Below are positions 57,901 through 58,164 of a stretch of DNA of 64,000 nucleotides, one piece after another. The position numbers were made by a program, and so were the translations under genes. Numbering within the stretch: the stretch's first letter is position 1; the number at the start of each line of letters is the position of its first letter. The notes below the pieces were generated by a model. It had not been told where the DNA came from and did not search any database. It worked only from the letters and a program-made list of their open reading frames with translations. The stretch comes from Mimachlamys varia. Lineage: Eukaryota > Mollusca > Bivalvia > Pectinida > Pectinidae. The DNA is taken from NCBI GenBank assembly GCA_947623455.1, contig OX392533.1:35260729-35324728 (forward strand), given 5' to 3'.

Positions 57901-58109
57901 TTGACTACATATCCATATGCCAAATCAATGATATAAAAACAAATATTATATGTTTATTTCTTTGATATTTTTTAACCCTTAGGTGTGTGAATTGGAATCT
58001 ACCCTCCGCCTGTCATCTGAATCCCCCTGCACAGGGCAAATGCTGTAAAACTCCAAGCTGTCCAGCCGGGTATACCCTCAACTATCCCCCCGGATACACG
58101 GAGCAATAG
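12921..58109 (+). CDS. 37-exon secreted mosaic matrix protein (vWA/TSP1/ShK/VWC), whole gene span
   Basis: This is the full span from start codon to stop of a gene assembled from 37 exons, listed separately below. All junctions agree in phase and the exon lengths total 6759 nt, which gives 2252 residues and a TAG. The protein has a signal peptide, four vWA domains, one TSP1 repeat, six ShK modules, nine VWC modules and Thr/Pro or Gly/Thr stalks. No membrane segment follows the signal peptide, so it should be secreted. vWA domains with intact MIDAS residues usually bind matrix ligands through a divalent metal, and VWC, TSP1 and ShK are disulfide-rich extracellular modules. Inferred role: extracellular matrix, shell, byssal or mucus scaffold. 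Similar-looking annotations would be collagen VI-like or matrilin-like, but there is no collagen Gly-X-Y tract. The full architecture is not one I can match to a named gene. Confidence 0.88.
13110..13273. repeat. near-perfect 69-bp-arm palindrome in intron 1
   Basis: The left arm includes GGTAGTATGCCCGCAGTTGG and the right arm its exact complement CCAACTGCGGGCATACTACC, separated by about 26 bp. One visible mismatch (GGCTGCG versus CGCAGTC). Such a perfect hairpin suggests a recent foldback insertion and would form a stable structure in pre-mRNA. Confidence 0.88.
14729..14913 (+). mobile_element. tRNA-derived SINE in intron 1
   Basis: Box A-like and box B (GGGTTCGATCCCC) promoter motifs are spaced as in a tRNA. 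They are followed by a tail with ACTTGTGCGCTTCCATCCGG. The end is interrupted by the family A MITE. Confidence 0.65.
14914..15305. mobile_element. TTAA-flanked MITE, copy 3 (family A), in intron 1
   Basis: Third copy, 392 bp, with left TTAA (14910-14913) intact and the right border mutated (GAGCCT then TTCA). It is inserted at the 3' end of a tRNA-like SINE, so it is younger than that SINE. Its right end lies about 105 bp before the acceptor of exon 2. Confidence 0.75.
15411..15971 (+). CDS. exon 2: vWA domain 1
   Basis: Residues about 27-214 form a complete von Willebrand A domain. The MIDAS motif DASGS follows the first strand (ADIVFLLD), the threonine site lies in GSTMTSQAL, and the acidic site is in MTDGQSNN, so metal binding should be intact. 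The exon is bounded by cysteines (GCG at the start, ACE at the end). The acceptor is TATCTTCCAG and the donor is GAGA/GTAAGT, phase 1 on both sides. If the donor is not used, reading continues into repeat sequence and stops within about 15 codons. The donor is the first unit of a 1.9-kb minisatellite in the intron (see that entry). Confidence 0.93.
15963..17852 (+). repeat. 27-bp minisatellite in intron 2, seeded at the exon 2 donor
   Basis: About 70 copies of AGAGTAAGTATTGGTGCTTT plus GTTTTAA. The first unit includes the last bases of exon 2 and its donor (GAGA/GTAAGTATTGG), so most units carry a near-copy of the true 5' splice site. Central units are changed to GTAAATATT, weakening the donor match. 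Open frames through the array (repeats of SKYWCFVLRVN) are repeat artefacts. Confidence 0.93.
18302..18460 (+). mobile_element. tRNA-like SINE in intron 2
   Basis: Box B-like GGTTTGATTCCCC, followed by a tail with GGTTTTCTCTGGGTTTTCCGG and a CCTCACGCGCTAACATATGG end that parallels the 14.9-kb SINE tail. Confidence 0.6.
19262..19540. repeat. degenerate 16-bp tandem repeat
   Basis: Roughly 16-bp units of AAGCTAATCACTGATT in both spellings (AAGCTAAGCACTTATT). Related sequence occurs at about 44806-44860, so the seed is a dispersed repeat. Confidence 0.6.
20262..20498 (+). CDS. exon 3: thrombospondin type 1 repeat and Thr/Pro stalk
   Basis: Residues about 214-293. The reading is phase 1 from acceptor ATTATGCAG and begins IDGGWSKWGFWSPC. 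The WSKW tryptophans fit the C-mannosylation motif, and CSKTCEGG fits the O-fucose motif of TSP1 repeats. Six cysteines are present, the last in CNTQPC. The tail, PTTPPPTTTTTARTTP, is a mucin-like stalk likely to carry O-glycans. The donor is CAG/GTTAGA. Its longest open frame is not the coding one, so it is easily missed. The following intron (20499-21641) has a C-rich tract and otherwise AT-rich sequence. Confidence 0.92.
21271..21329. repeat. C-rich tract in intron 3
   Basis: About 57 bases almost entirely C on the + strand, followed by nine A. The reverse strand has more than four G runs and could form G-quadruplex DNA; the transcript would be C-rich. Open frames here (poly-Pro or poly-Gly) are artefacts. 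Confidence 0.85.
21642..22208 (+). CDS. exon 4: vWA domain 2
   Basis: Residues about 293-482 make a full vWA domain in one exon. The MIDAS parts are DSSGS, the Thr in GGTNTADAL, and Asp in ITDGMSNS. It opens with GCGKVPADIVFILD, closely parallel to vWA1, and ends in KACEG. Acceptor is GTGTACAG and donor GAAG/GTAAAT, phase 1 on both sides, so the exon is a symmetric module. The intron after it (22209-22498) is AT-rich and I see nothing in it. Confidence 0.94.
22499..22537 (+). CDS. exon 5: short Thr/Pro/Ala linker
   Basis: A 39-nt symmetric phase 1 exon, acceptor ATTTTCAG and donor CCAG/GTAAAA, encodes about VKATSTPATQPAP. It separates vWA2 from vWA3, as exons 8 and 10 do after vWA3 and vWA4. 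It is supported by both splice sites, phase agreement and the repeated pattern of linker exons. The following intron (22538-22985) contains a two-copy G-rich tandem repeat. Confidence 0.82.
22645..22840 (+). repeat. two-copy G-rich tandem repeat in intron 5
   Basis: Two copies of a segment of about 91 bp (CGTCATTTTTATCGATATTC then GGGTGGGG runs, and GGGTAGGGGAGGGG). Each copy contains at least four G runs within 30 bases on the transcribed + strand, meeting the usual G-quadruplex pattern. Confidence 0.75.
22986..23291 (+). CDS. exon 6: vWA domain 3, N-terminal part
   Basis: Residues about 495-597 are the first 55 percent of vWA3, from DCGAQADIVFLLDSSGSVG through the Thr site in GSTHTGEAI to SFTTAAG. 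The donor used is taken as GCAG/GTAGGT because it joins in frame to exon 7. Only this vWA of the four is interrupted by an intron. Two further copies of the exon end lie just downstream; the last one has its own donor (see the triplication entry). The acceptor is TTTGACAG. Confidence 0.9.
23246..23490 (+). repeat. triplicated end of exon 6 with its splice donor
   Basis: Three copies, spaced 83-84 bp apart, of the last 46 coding bases of exon 6 plus the start of the intron. Copy 1 is the coding one (CTGCAG/GTAGGT). Copy 2 has a broken donor (TTTTAG then GAAGGT). Copy 3 (about 23411-23458) is preceded by TTTACAG and followed by a GT donor (CTGCAG/GTATAA), and is 48 nt long with phase 1 at both ends. 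Confidence 0.88.
23411..23458 (+). other. candidate cassette exon in intron 6
   Basis: A 48-nt segment bounded by ATTTACAG and GT, derived from duplication of exon 6. If included it would add 16 residues that repeat AIQYLHNTSFTTAA in frame without a stop. The pyrimidine tract is poor, so it may be silent. Not counted in the 37 exons. Confidence 0.3.
24110..24367 (+). CDS. exon 7: vWA domain 3, C-terminal part
   Basis: Residues about 597-683 complete vWA3, starting HRPNVPKIAIVVTDGNSNN with the third MIDAS aspartate and ending KACEG. Acceptor is TCTGTTTAG and donor GAGG/GTGAGT, phase 1. The split lies at the position of the uninterrupted ANGERPN or ANGDRPG segments in vWA2 and vWA4. The intron after it (24368-24962) is AT-rich with T runs and no recognised element. 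Confidence 0.92.
24963..24992 (+). CDS. exon 8: short linker
   Basis: A 30-nt phase 1 symmetric exon encoding about ASQPLNNTAT, with acceptor TCTGTTTCAG and donor ACCA/GTAAGT. It sits in the same place as linker exons 5 and 10. NNTAT includes a possible N-glycosylation sequon (NNT). About 30 bp after its donor a 24-bp minisatellite begins and fills most of intron 8. Confidence 0.8.
25019..26140. repeat. 24-bp minisatellite in intron 8
   Basis: About 45 copies of GATAAAGCATTAACGATCTC plus ATAT, with a second variant (GATAAAAGAT). It starts roughly 26 bp after the donor of exon 8 and ends about 90 bp before the acceptor of exon 9. The repeat makes long false frames on the reverse strand. Confidence 0.92.
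26230..26799 (+). CDS. exon 9: vWA domain 4
   Basis: Residues about 693-883 form a complete vWA domain: MIDAS DSSGS (preceded by FNL in place of FLL), Thr in GGTNTGDAL, Asp in ITDGRSNN, ending QTCQG. Acceptor is TTATTGCAG and donor CAAG/GTAAGT, phase 1 on both sides. A module boundary cysteine is present at the start (NCHAGSKADII). The following intron (26800-27383) is AT-rich and I see nothing in it. Confidence 0.93.
27384..27419 (+). CDS. exon 10: short Pro/Ser linker
   Basis: A 36-nt phase 1 symmetric exon encoding about VIPPSPPSNIPT, with acceptor TTTTTTTACAG and donor ACAG/GTAGGT. It is the third example of a short linker exon after a vWA domain. The intron after it (27420-27986) holds a 121-bp palindrome and a 42-bp hairpin. 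Confidence 0.82.
27586..27706. repeat. 121-bp palindrome in intron 10
   Basis: Left arm GGGCCCGTATTCATGAAACC and right arm GGTTTCGTGAATACGGGCCC, with about 38-bp arms around a core containing further inverted AGC-rich sequence. A half copy is in intron 2. It looks like a foldback MITE. Confidence 0.85.
27822..27863. repeat. 42-bp hairpin in intron 10
   Basis: GTTAAGGGCGCA and its complement TGCGCCCTTAAC flank an 18-base loop. Short but perfect in the arms; probably a decayed small transposon or an incidental hairpin. Confidence 0.6.
27987..28121 (+). CDS. exon 11: ShK module 1
   Basis: Residues about 895-940. After a short APQPLVD lead there is a six-cysteine ShK (ShKT) module: CKDKLANC, ATYQRGSC, then EQWARTQCARTCGYC. 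The Trp-Ala before the fourth cysteine is shared by all six ShK modules here and fits the structural form found in secreted enzymes and matrix proteins. Acceptor TTCCCAG, donor ACCA/GTAAGT, phase 1. The intron (28122-29033) contains copies of dispersed repeat families C and B. Confidence 0.93.
28296..28480 (+). repeat. dispersed repeat family C, intron 11 copy
   Basis: Shares AATTCATTTTTTCGGTATAC and a CATGTGTGTRT end with copies at 29284-29350, 38660-38830 (reverse), 46762-46945 (reverse), 54285-54465, and a partial at 33630-33700 (reverse). About 170 bp, non-coding. Confidence 0.65.
28820..28977 (-). repeat. dispersed repeat family B, intron 11 copy
   Basis: Contains GACGCTTACTCTTCCGGAAC, the reverse complement of the core at 2245-2260. 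Other copies are listed at their own positions. It has no intact coding frame. Confidence 0.7.
29034..29162 (+). CDS. exon 12: ShK module 2
   Basis: Residues about 940-983, another six-cysteine ShK module: NCTDVLTNCRDYDAQVC, then PWAHDNCRQFCGFC. The lead TAIPTIPP resembles the linker in exon 10. Acceptor CTCCCTAG, donor TGCC/GTAAGT, phase 1. A reverse-oriented family B repeat ends about 50 bp upstream of the acceptor. The following intron (29163-30024) is mostly an 88-bp tandem array. Confidence 0.93.
29350..29960. repeat. 88-bp tandem array in intron 12
   Basis: About seven copies, 86-90 bp apart, of a unit with AATAAGCAGTTAAGTTTTAA, CAGACTGTGCATTTATACTT and TGATTCATCTGTTTGTAAAC. No coding signal. 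Confidence 0.88.
30025..30054 (+). CDS. exon 13: short linker
   Basis: A 30-nt phase 1 exon encoding about QFNAKGVDGY, between ShK2 and the first VWC module. Acceptor TTTTTTCAG, donor TATT/GTGAGT. Phase on both sides agrees with its neighbours. The intron after it (30055-30777) is AT-rich with no element I recognise. Confidence 0.78.
30778..30895 (+). CDS. exon 14: VWC module 1, N-terminal half
   Basis: Residues about 993-1032 read GKCYYNGKSYTQGQTW, SDGCAYDCRCDDA, then GHYSC. This is the first half of a VWC module: Cys, Tyr/Gly segment, Gly-Gln-x-x-Trp, Asp-Gly-Cys, and C-x-C. It enters in phase 1 (TTTGTAG acceptor) and leaves in phase 2 (AACAA/GTAAGC). The second half is exon 15. The donor is also the first copy of a 1.8-kb tandem array in intron 14. 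Confidence 0.92.
30896..32700 (+). repeat. tandem array in intron 14, seeded at the exon 14 donor
   Basis: About 25 full or shortened copies of a unit up to 78 bp: GTAAGCTTATATTCACAAGA, CATAGAACCTTTCGTGTTTG, AAATAAATTGAATGTTTAGA, TGCAACTAATTTGCTGCAG. The first copy starts at the true donor of exon 14. In about nine full-length copies, CTGCAG or CTACAG is immediately followed by GTAAGY, making a joined acceptor and donor, with CTAAT as a possible branch point about 10 bases upstream of the AG. Shortened copies lack the TTTGCTGCAG part. Confidence 0.9.
32701..33757. other. rest of intron 14
   Basis: AT-rich, with a diverged family C stretch (about 32930-33060), a G-rich run (GGGGAGAGGGGGAGAG, 33515-33560), and a family C fragment (33630-33700). 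No exon seen. Confidence 0.45.
33758..33897 (+). CDS. exon 15: VWC module 1, C-terminal half
   Basis: Residues about 1032-1079 start CPSYYNLPPQCTLTQKAGEC and continue CLQPVC, giving the final five cysteines including the CC pair. A short tail follows. Entry is phase 2 through CCCCTCAG, and exit phase 1 at ATAA/GTATGT. The intron (33898-34843) begins with a MITE-like segment with CTGTAAACTCAC at its left edge (about 33918-34150). Confidence 0.91.
34844..34958 (+). CDS. exon 16: VWC module 2, N-terminal half
   Basis: Residues about 1079-1117: STCKYHSHDYFQGQTW, QDGCLYDCQC, MYSC. It is one of six VWC first-half exons of exactly 115 nt, phase 1 in and phase 2 out. Acceptor TTATTGTAG, donor TCAAG/GTAAGT. 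The long intron after it (34959-36649) holds a 226-bp MITE (35120-35345), a 21-bp minisatellite and a family B repeat. Confidence 0.92.
35120..35345. mobile_element. MITE family G, intron 16
   Basis: Ends TACTGTAAAAGTGGATTTTC and its near-complement (GCGAAAATATTCAATTTAAC then AGTA), about 226 bp. A relative of similar length lies at 63216-63456, and a looser one at 33918-34150. Confidence 0.65.
35757..35932 (+). repeat. 21-bp minisatellite inside a family B repeat
   Basis: About seven copies of TCAAATTCAAGTGAACCTATG. The same words (GTCAAATCCAAGTGAATG) occur once in the family B copy at 46.5 kb, so the array expanded from sequence within that element. Confidence 0.85.
35933..36105 (-). repeat. 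dispersed repeat family B, intron 16 copy
   Basis: Contains ACTTTTCCGGAACACCTGGT and CTTGTACTTTTACAAGGGTC, matching other copies in reverse orientation. Confidence 0.7.
36650..36789 (+). CDS. exon 17: VWC module 2, C-terminal half
   Basis: Residues about 1117-1164: CPVYKNLPPVCHLQQQPGKC, then CSEPVC and a Gly-rich tail. The length of 140 nt equals exon 15. The coding match is clear, but the acceptor (GTGTTAAAG) has almost no pyrimidine tract and sits in A-rich sequence. The donor GTCG/GTCAGT is also not ideal. The exon may therefore be skipped at times; skipping exons 16 and 17 together would preserve phase. The intron (36790-37455) has a 22-bp minisatellite. Confidence 0.86.
36940..37222. 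repeat. 22-bp minisatellite in intron 17
   Basis: About twelve copies of GTGCACTCCGTTTGGACTTG plus TA. A preceding ACAG/GTAAGTGT (36916-36926) looks like a joined splice site close to the array start, but no exon is known there. Confidence 0.88.
37456..37590 (+). CDS. exon 18: ShK module 3
   Basis: Residues about 1164-1209: a QTPTTPPP lead, then CVDKAKNCNLYQANMC and DWARENCALFCNFC. Six cysteines with the same spacing as ShK1. Acceptor GGCTGTAG, donor TGCT/GTAAGT, phase 1. This ShK interrupts the VWC series. The following intron (37591-38281) contains a tRNA-like SINE in an inverted-repeat frame. Confidence 0.93.
37784..37880 (+). mobile_element. tRNA-derived SINE in intron 18
   Basis: Box A TGGCGCAGTGGT and box B GAGTTCGAGGCCC are well placed. 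Flanks carry an inverted pair, GACGAAGGAAGACAATTTT at about 37703 and AAAAATTGTCTTCCTTCGTC at about 37880. A related copy lies near 49765-49835. The B box and anticodon arm do not look like an intact tRNA gene. Confidence 0.65.
38282..38308 (+). CDS. exon 19: short linker
   Basis: The shortest exon at 27 nt, phase 1 symmetric, encoding about SEFTQPLPS. Acceptor ATTTTTCAG, donor TCAG/GTAAGG. It parallels exon 13, which also lies between an ShK and a VWC module (QFNAKG versus SEFTQP). The intron (38309-38979) holds a family C repeat at about 38660-38830. Confidence 0.78.
38660..38830 (-). repeat. dispersed repeat family C, intron 19 copy
   Basis: Contains TGCTGCACCTTTTAAATTTA and CACCATGCAGCTGTTTCGAC, the reverse of the family C words at 54.3 kb. 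Confidence 0.7.
38980..39094 (+). CDS. exon 20: VWC module 3, N-terminal half
   Basis: Residues about 1218-1256: EKCIYKGVDYSQGQTW, YDGCDYECMC, YYRC. A 115-nt exon, phase 1 in, phase 2 out. Acceptor GTTTTGCAG, donor AACG/GTAAGA. The following intron (39095-39719) is AT-rich with a long A run near 39200 and no recognised element. Confidence 0.93.
39720..40048 (+). CDS. exon 21: VWC module 3, C-terminal half with Gly/Thr/Ser stalk
   Basis: Residues about 1256-1366. CPDYVNLPLNCHTVKNQGDC and CPRVQC complete the VWC module. About 70 residues follow of low-complexity Gly, Ser, Thr and Pro (repeats of SGT and GTGG), a probable flexible and perhaps O-glycosylated stalk. The tail makes this exon 329 nt against 140 for exons 15 and 17. 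Acceptor ACTATTTCAG, donor GTAG/GTTAGT, phase 1 out. The intron (40049-41206) shows nothing I recognise. Confidence 0.92.
41207..41321 (+). CDS. exon 22: VWC module 4, N-terminal half
   Basis: Residues about 1366-1404: DGCYVKGKLYQQGLRW, TDGCDWTCTC, GRYRC. A 115-nt exon with acceptor AAATTGCAG and donor CCCAA/GTACGT. The usual Gly-Gln before Trp is Gly-Leu-Arg here. The intron (41322-41783) is AT-rich with no recognised element. Confidence 0.92.
41784..42082 (+). CDS. exon 23: VWC module 4, C-terminal half with Gly/Pro stalk
   Basis: Residues about 1404-1504: CPEFKNLPIACTLQEDPQDP, CCKVPVC, then about 65 residues rich in Gly, Pro, Ser, Thr and Tyr (for example YKPGYSGYGT). The Tyr-Gly stretches recall structural matrix proteins, but no family can be assigned on that. 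Acceptor TTGGATAG, donor GGAG/GTACGT. The intron (42083-42808) has no recognised element. Confidence 0.92.
42809..42923 (+). CDS. exon 24: VWC module 5, N-terminal half
   Basis: Residues about 1504-1542: GGCIYKGVVHQQGDSW, DDGCDFRCQC, QYRC. A 115-nt exon, acceptor CTTTTTAG, donor GATAG/GTATTT (a weaker donor). Phase 1 in, 2 out. The intron (42924-43282) is AT-rich and I see nothing in it. Confidence 0.92.
43283..43431 (+). CDS. exon 25: VWC module 5, C-terminal half
   Basis: Residues about 1542-1592: CPSVMNLPPQCTLMTDPADH, CCKTYKC, then a short Pro/Thr/Tyr tail (TTPPPYYVRTTPPT). Acceptor ATGTGTAG, donor GGAT/GTAAGT, phase 1. The intron (43432-44298) is largely a dimeric family B repeat (about 43693-44245) that ends roughly 55 bp before the next exon. 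Confidence 0.92.
43693..44245 (+). repeat. dimeric family B element in intron 25
   Basis: Two copies of the B core (GACCAGGTGTTCCG followed by AAGAG) flank a segment of about 250 bp containing AATATTTCTCAATGAGACAA and TCTCGAATCTCTGTGTAGTA. The same two-ended structure is seen at 53517-54100, while other copies are solo. Confidence 0.7.
44299..44413 (+). CDS. exon 26: VWC module 6, N-terminal half
   Basis: Residues about 1592-1630: FYCVYKGSYYHQGEQW, DDGCSYKCRC, HYHQC. A 115-nt exon, acceptor TATTCCAG, donor GATAG/GTAAGA. This copy is enriched in His and Tyr. The intron (44414-45182) contains a segment related to the degenerate 16-bp repeat near 19.3 kb (about 44806-44860) and a SINE fragment near 44905-44985. 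Confidence 0.92.
45183..45400 (+). CDS. exon 27: VWC module 6, C-terminal half with Gly-rich tail
   Basis: Residues about 1630-1703: CAKFDNVPLGCSFVADPKDP, TCCRVPQC, then about 45 residues rich in Gly, Ser, Asn and Thr. The usual Cys-Pro start is Cys-Ala here. Acceptor GTCAAAG, donor GCAA/GTAAGA, phase 1. The intron (45401-46068) is AT-rich without a recognised element. Confidence 0.91.
46069..46183 (+). CDS. exon 28: VWC module 7, N-terminal half
   Basis: Residues about 1703-1741: RACIYKGQIHQQGETW, QDGCDYDCEC, MYRC. A 115-nt exon, acceptor CATTTTAG, donor GACAG/GTAAGA. It is closest to exon 24 by eye (ACIYKG, HQQG). The intron (46184-47733) carries a family B repeat, a family C repeat, and a 571-bp long-TIR element that ends 30 bp before the next exon. 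Confidence 0.93.
46340..46700 (+). repeat. family B element, intron 28
   Basis: Left part with AAGCGTCAACAAAACTATAA and internal part with AATATTTCTCAATGAGAGCA. The right copy of the core is missing, so it appears truncated. Confidence 0.6.
46762..46945 (-). repeat. family C element, intron 28
   Basis: Contains TTCTGCACCTTTTAAATATA, GATACAGTATGCCGAAAAAA and ACCATGCAGCTGTTTCGTCC. Confidence 0.7.
47133..47703. mobile_element. 571-bp long-TIR (foldback) element in intron 28
   Basis: Terminal inverted repeats of about 90 bp: left starts TCAATCTGATTAAAATACAG, right ends CTGTATTTTAATCAGATTGA. An inner inverted pair around AAAAATGGCGGCG and CGCCGCCATTTTT is also present. The interior has no intact transposase. 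The right TIR ends only 30 bp before the exon 29 start, so the branch point of intron 28 may lie in the element. Confidence 0.85.
47734..47951 (+). CDS. exon 29: VWC module 7 C-terminal half fused to ShK module 4
   Basis: Residues about 1741-1814. The first part, CPRFGQLASNCHLTSDPNDR then CCQKAAC, completes VWC7. It runs without an intron into a six-cysteine ShK module: CTNTNPNCANYGRYAC, then EWARDNCNKYCGFC. Every other ShK module has its own exon, so this one has lost an intron or arose by a fused duplication. Acceptor CCTTTGCAG, donor ACAG/GTGAAA, phase 1. The intron (47952-49012) has no recognised element. Confidence 0.93.
49013..49144 (+). CDS. exon 30: ShK module 5
   Basis: Residues about 1814-1858: a GVTTTATTA lead, then CIDRIPNCKDFGASAC and GWAKFNCPVTCNYC. 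Six cysteines. Acceptor TGTTACAG, donor TGCA/GTGAGT, phase 1. The 244-bp intron to exon 31 shows nothing. Confidence 0.92.
49389..49598 (+). CDS. exon 31: Gly/Thr stalk
   Basis: Residues about 1858-1928 are a nearly pure Gly-Thr repeat (TGTGTGTGTGG, GTGTGTGI) with a few Ser, Pro and Val. There is no cysteine. Acceptor CCCAATCAG and donor ACCG/GTAATG, phase 1 on both sides. Likely a flexible, possibly O-glycosylated spacer between ShK5 and ShK6. The simple repeat explains the open frames seen on both strands here. The intron (49599-50353) contains a tRNA-like SINE near 49765-49835. Confidence 0.87.
49765..49835 (+). mobile_element. tRNA-derived SINE in intron 31
   Basis: Shares CGGCTGCAGGTATTTCTGGC-like sequence and box B GGGTTCGAGTCCC with the 37.8-kb SINE, and its tail has ATTGTCTTCCTTTGTCATTT. 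Confidence 0.6.
50354..50470 (+). CDS. exon 32: ShK module 6
   Basis: Residues about 1928-1967: GSGNCSDSIPNCAAYTSAAC and GWALSHCPHFCRLC, six cysteines. The final Cys-Gly-x-Cys signature is Cys-Arg-Leu-Cys here. The acceptor (TTTTTTAAG) is unusual and the donor TGCG/GTTTGT is weak, so inclusion may be partial; skipping would keep phase. The intron (50471-51206) has no recognised element. Confidence 0.87.
51207..51419 (+). CDS. exon 33: Gly-rich stalk
   Basis: Residues about 1967-2038, rich in Gly, Thr, Gln and Ser (QGGIITGTGQGG, and later QGGIIGSG), without cysteine. Acceptor CTTTCCAG, donor CAAA/GTGAGT, phase 1 symmetric. The repeat unit GTQGGII occurs twice, suggesting internal duplication. 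The intron (51420-53246) contains family E sequence (about 51528-51740 and 52810-53145). Confidence 0.88.
51528..53145. repeat. family E repeat segments in intron 33
   Basis: Segments around 51528-51740 and 52810-53145 have runs of CCGTCTGTCTGTCCGTC and AACTGAAATTTGGTATACAG; the latter word recurs twice (near 52940 and 53098). A relative lies at 56478-56700. The last segment ends about 100 bp before exon 34. Confidence 0.55.
53247..53364 (+). CDS. exon 34: VWC module 8, N-terminal half
   Basis: Residues about 2038-2077: GGCYYKGQLYNTGQTW, QDGCQYNCTC, QYYC. A 118-nt exon, phase 1 in and 2 out, acceptor GTTGTAG, donor CAATT/GTACGA. The donor is weaker than most. The intron (53365-54510) carries a dimeric family B repeat (53517-54100) and a family C repeat (54285-54465) that ends about 45 bp from the next exon. 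Confidence 0.92.
53517..54100 (+). repeat. dimeric family B element in intron 34
   Basis: Two diverged copies of the B left part (GCGTCAACAAAATATTCTGA and AGCGTGAACAAAACCATTAT) flank the internal segment, ending with GACCAGGTGTTCCGGAAGAT. Confidence 0.7.
54285..54465 (+). repeat. family C element in intron 34
   Basis: Contains CTAGGTGGACGAAACAGCTG, CATTTTTTCGGCATACGGTA and GGTGCAGCATATGTGTGTGT. Confidence 0.7.
54511..54788 (+). CDS. exon 35: VWC module 8, C-terminal half with tandem Gly/Ser/Thr repeat
   Basis: Residues about 2077-2170: CTQWSSLPQGCVLQKPPGEC, CAKPVC, then three near-identical 15-residue repeats (TGSQGSFTGTGSGTA type) encoded by a 45-bp tandem repeat at about 54641-54775. Acceptor TTTATTTTTAG, donor TCAG/GTGAAA, phase 1 out. 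Copy number of the 45-bp unit may vary between individuals. The intron (54789-56161) holds two nested TIR elements. Confidence 0.92.
55126..55866. mobile_element. TIR element family F in intron 35, with a nested insertion
   Basis: Left end CAGGGGCGTAGCTT and right end AGCCCTAGCTACGCCACTG are inverted. The right half is the reverse of sequence at 60356-60719. A second element (55268-55698) is inserted inside. Confidence 0.7.
55268..55698. mobile_element. TTAA-flanked MITE nested in the family F element
   Basis: A 431-bp element with ends CTCTTTCCGTACCG and CGGTACGGAAAGAG, flanked by TTAA at 55264-55267 and 55699-55702. A different family from the 386-bp MITE but with the same target. No coding capacity. 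Confidence 0.8.
56162..56285 (+). CDS. exon 36: VWC module 9, N-terminal half
   Basis: Residues about 2170-2211: GTSRGCYYKNVLYSQGQTF, DDGCTYTCTC, YYTC. At 124 nt it is slightly longer than the others owing to the GTSR lead, and the usual Trp is Phe. Acceptor CTGTTTCAG, donor AACAA/GTAAGG. The last intron (56286-57982) contains family E sequence at about 56478-56700 and is otherwise AT-rich. Confidence 0.93.
56478..56700 (+). repeat. family E repeat in intron 36
   Basis: Contains AGTCGCCTACCTGCGAAGCT, GTCCGTCTGTCACC and ACATTTGGTATACAGATACA, matching 52810-53000. Confidence 0.6.
57983..58109 (+). CDS. exon 37: VWC module 9, C-terminal half and stop
   Basis: Residues about 2211-2252: CVNWNLPSACHLNPPAQGKC, CKTPSC, then a short Tyr/Pro tail ending TEQ and TAG at 58107-58109. 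Acceptor AACCCTTAG, phase 2 in. There is no C-terminal anchor or GPI-like hydrophobic tail, which supports a soluble secreted or matrix-deposited protein. Confidence 0.93.
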
Positions 58110-58158
58110 CAGCCTGCGCGCAGCGCTCGCTTCGGACTTATTTCCTGTAACAATATAT

Positions 58159-58164
58159 ATTAAA
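58159..58164 (+). promoter_or_regulatory. probable polyadenylation signal
   Basis: ATTAAA lies 50 bases after the stop codon and is followed within about 40 bases by T- and GT-rich sequence (TGTGTTGTTTTTTG). This gives a very short 3' UTR of about 70 nt. No closer AATAAA is present. Confidence 0.55.
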
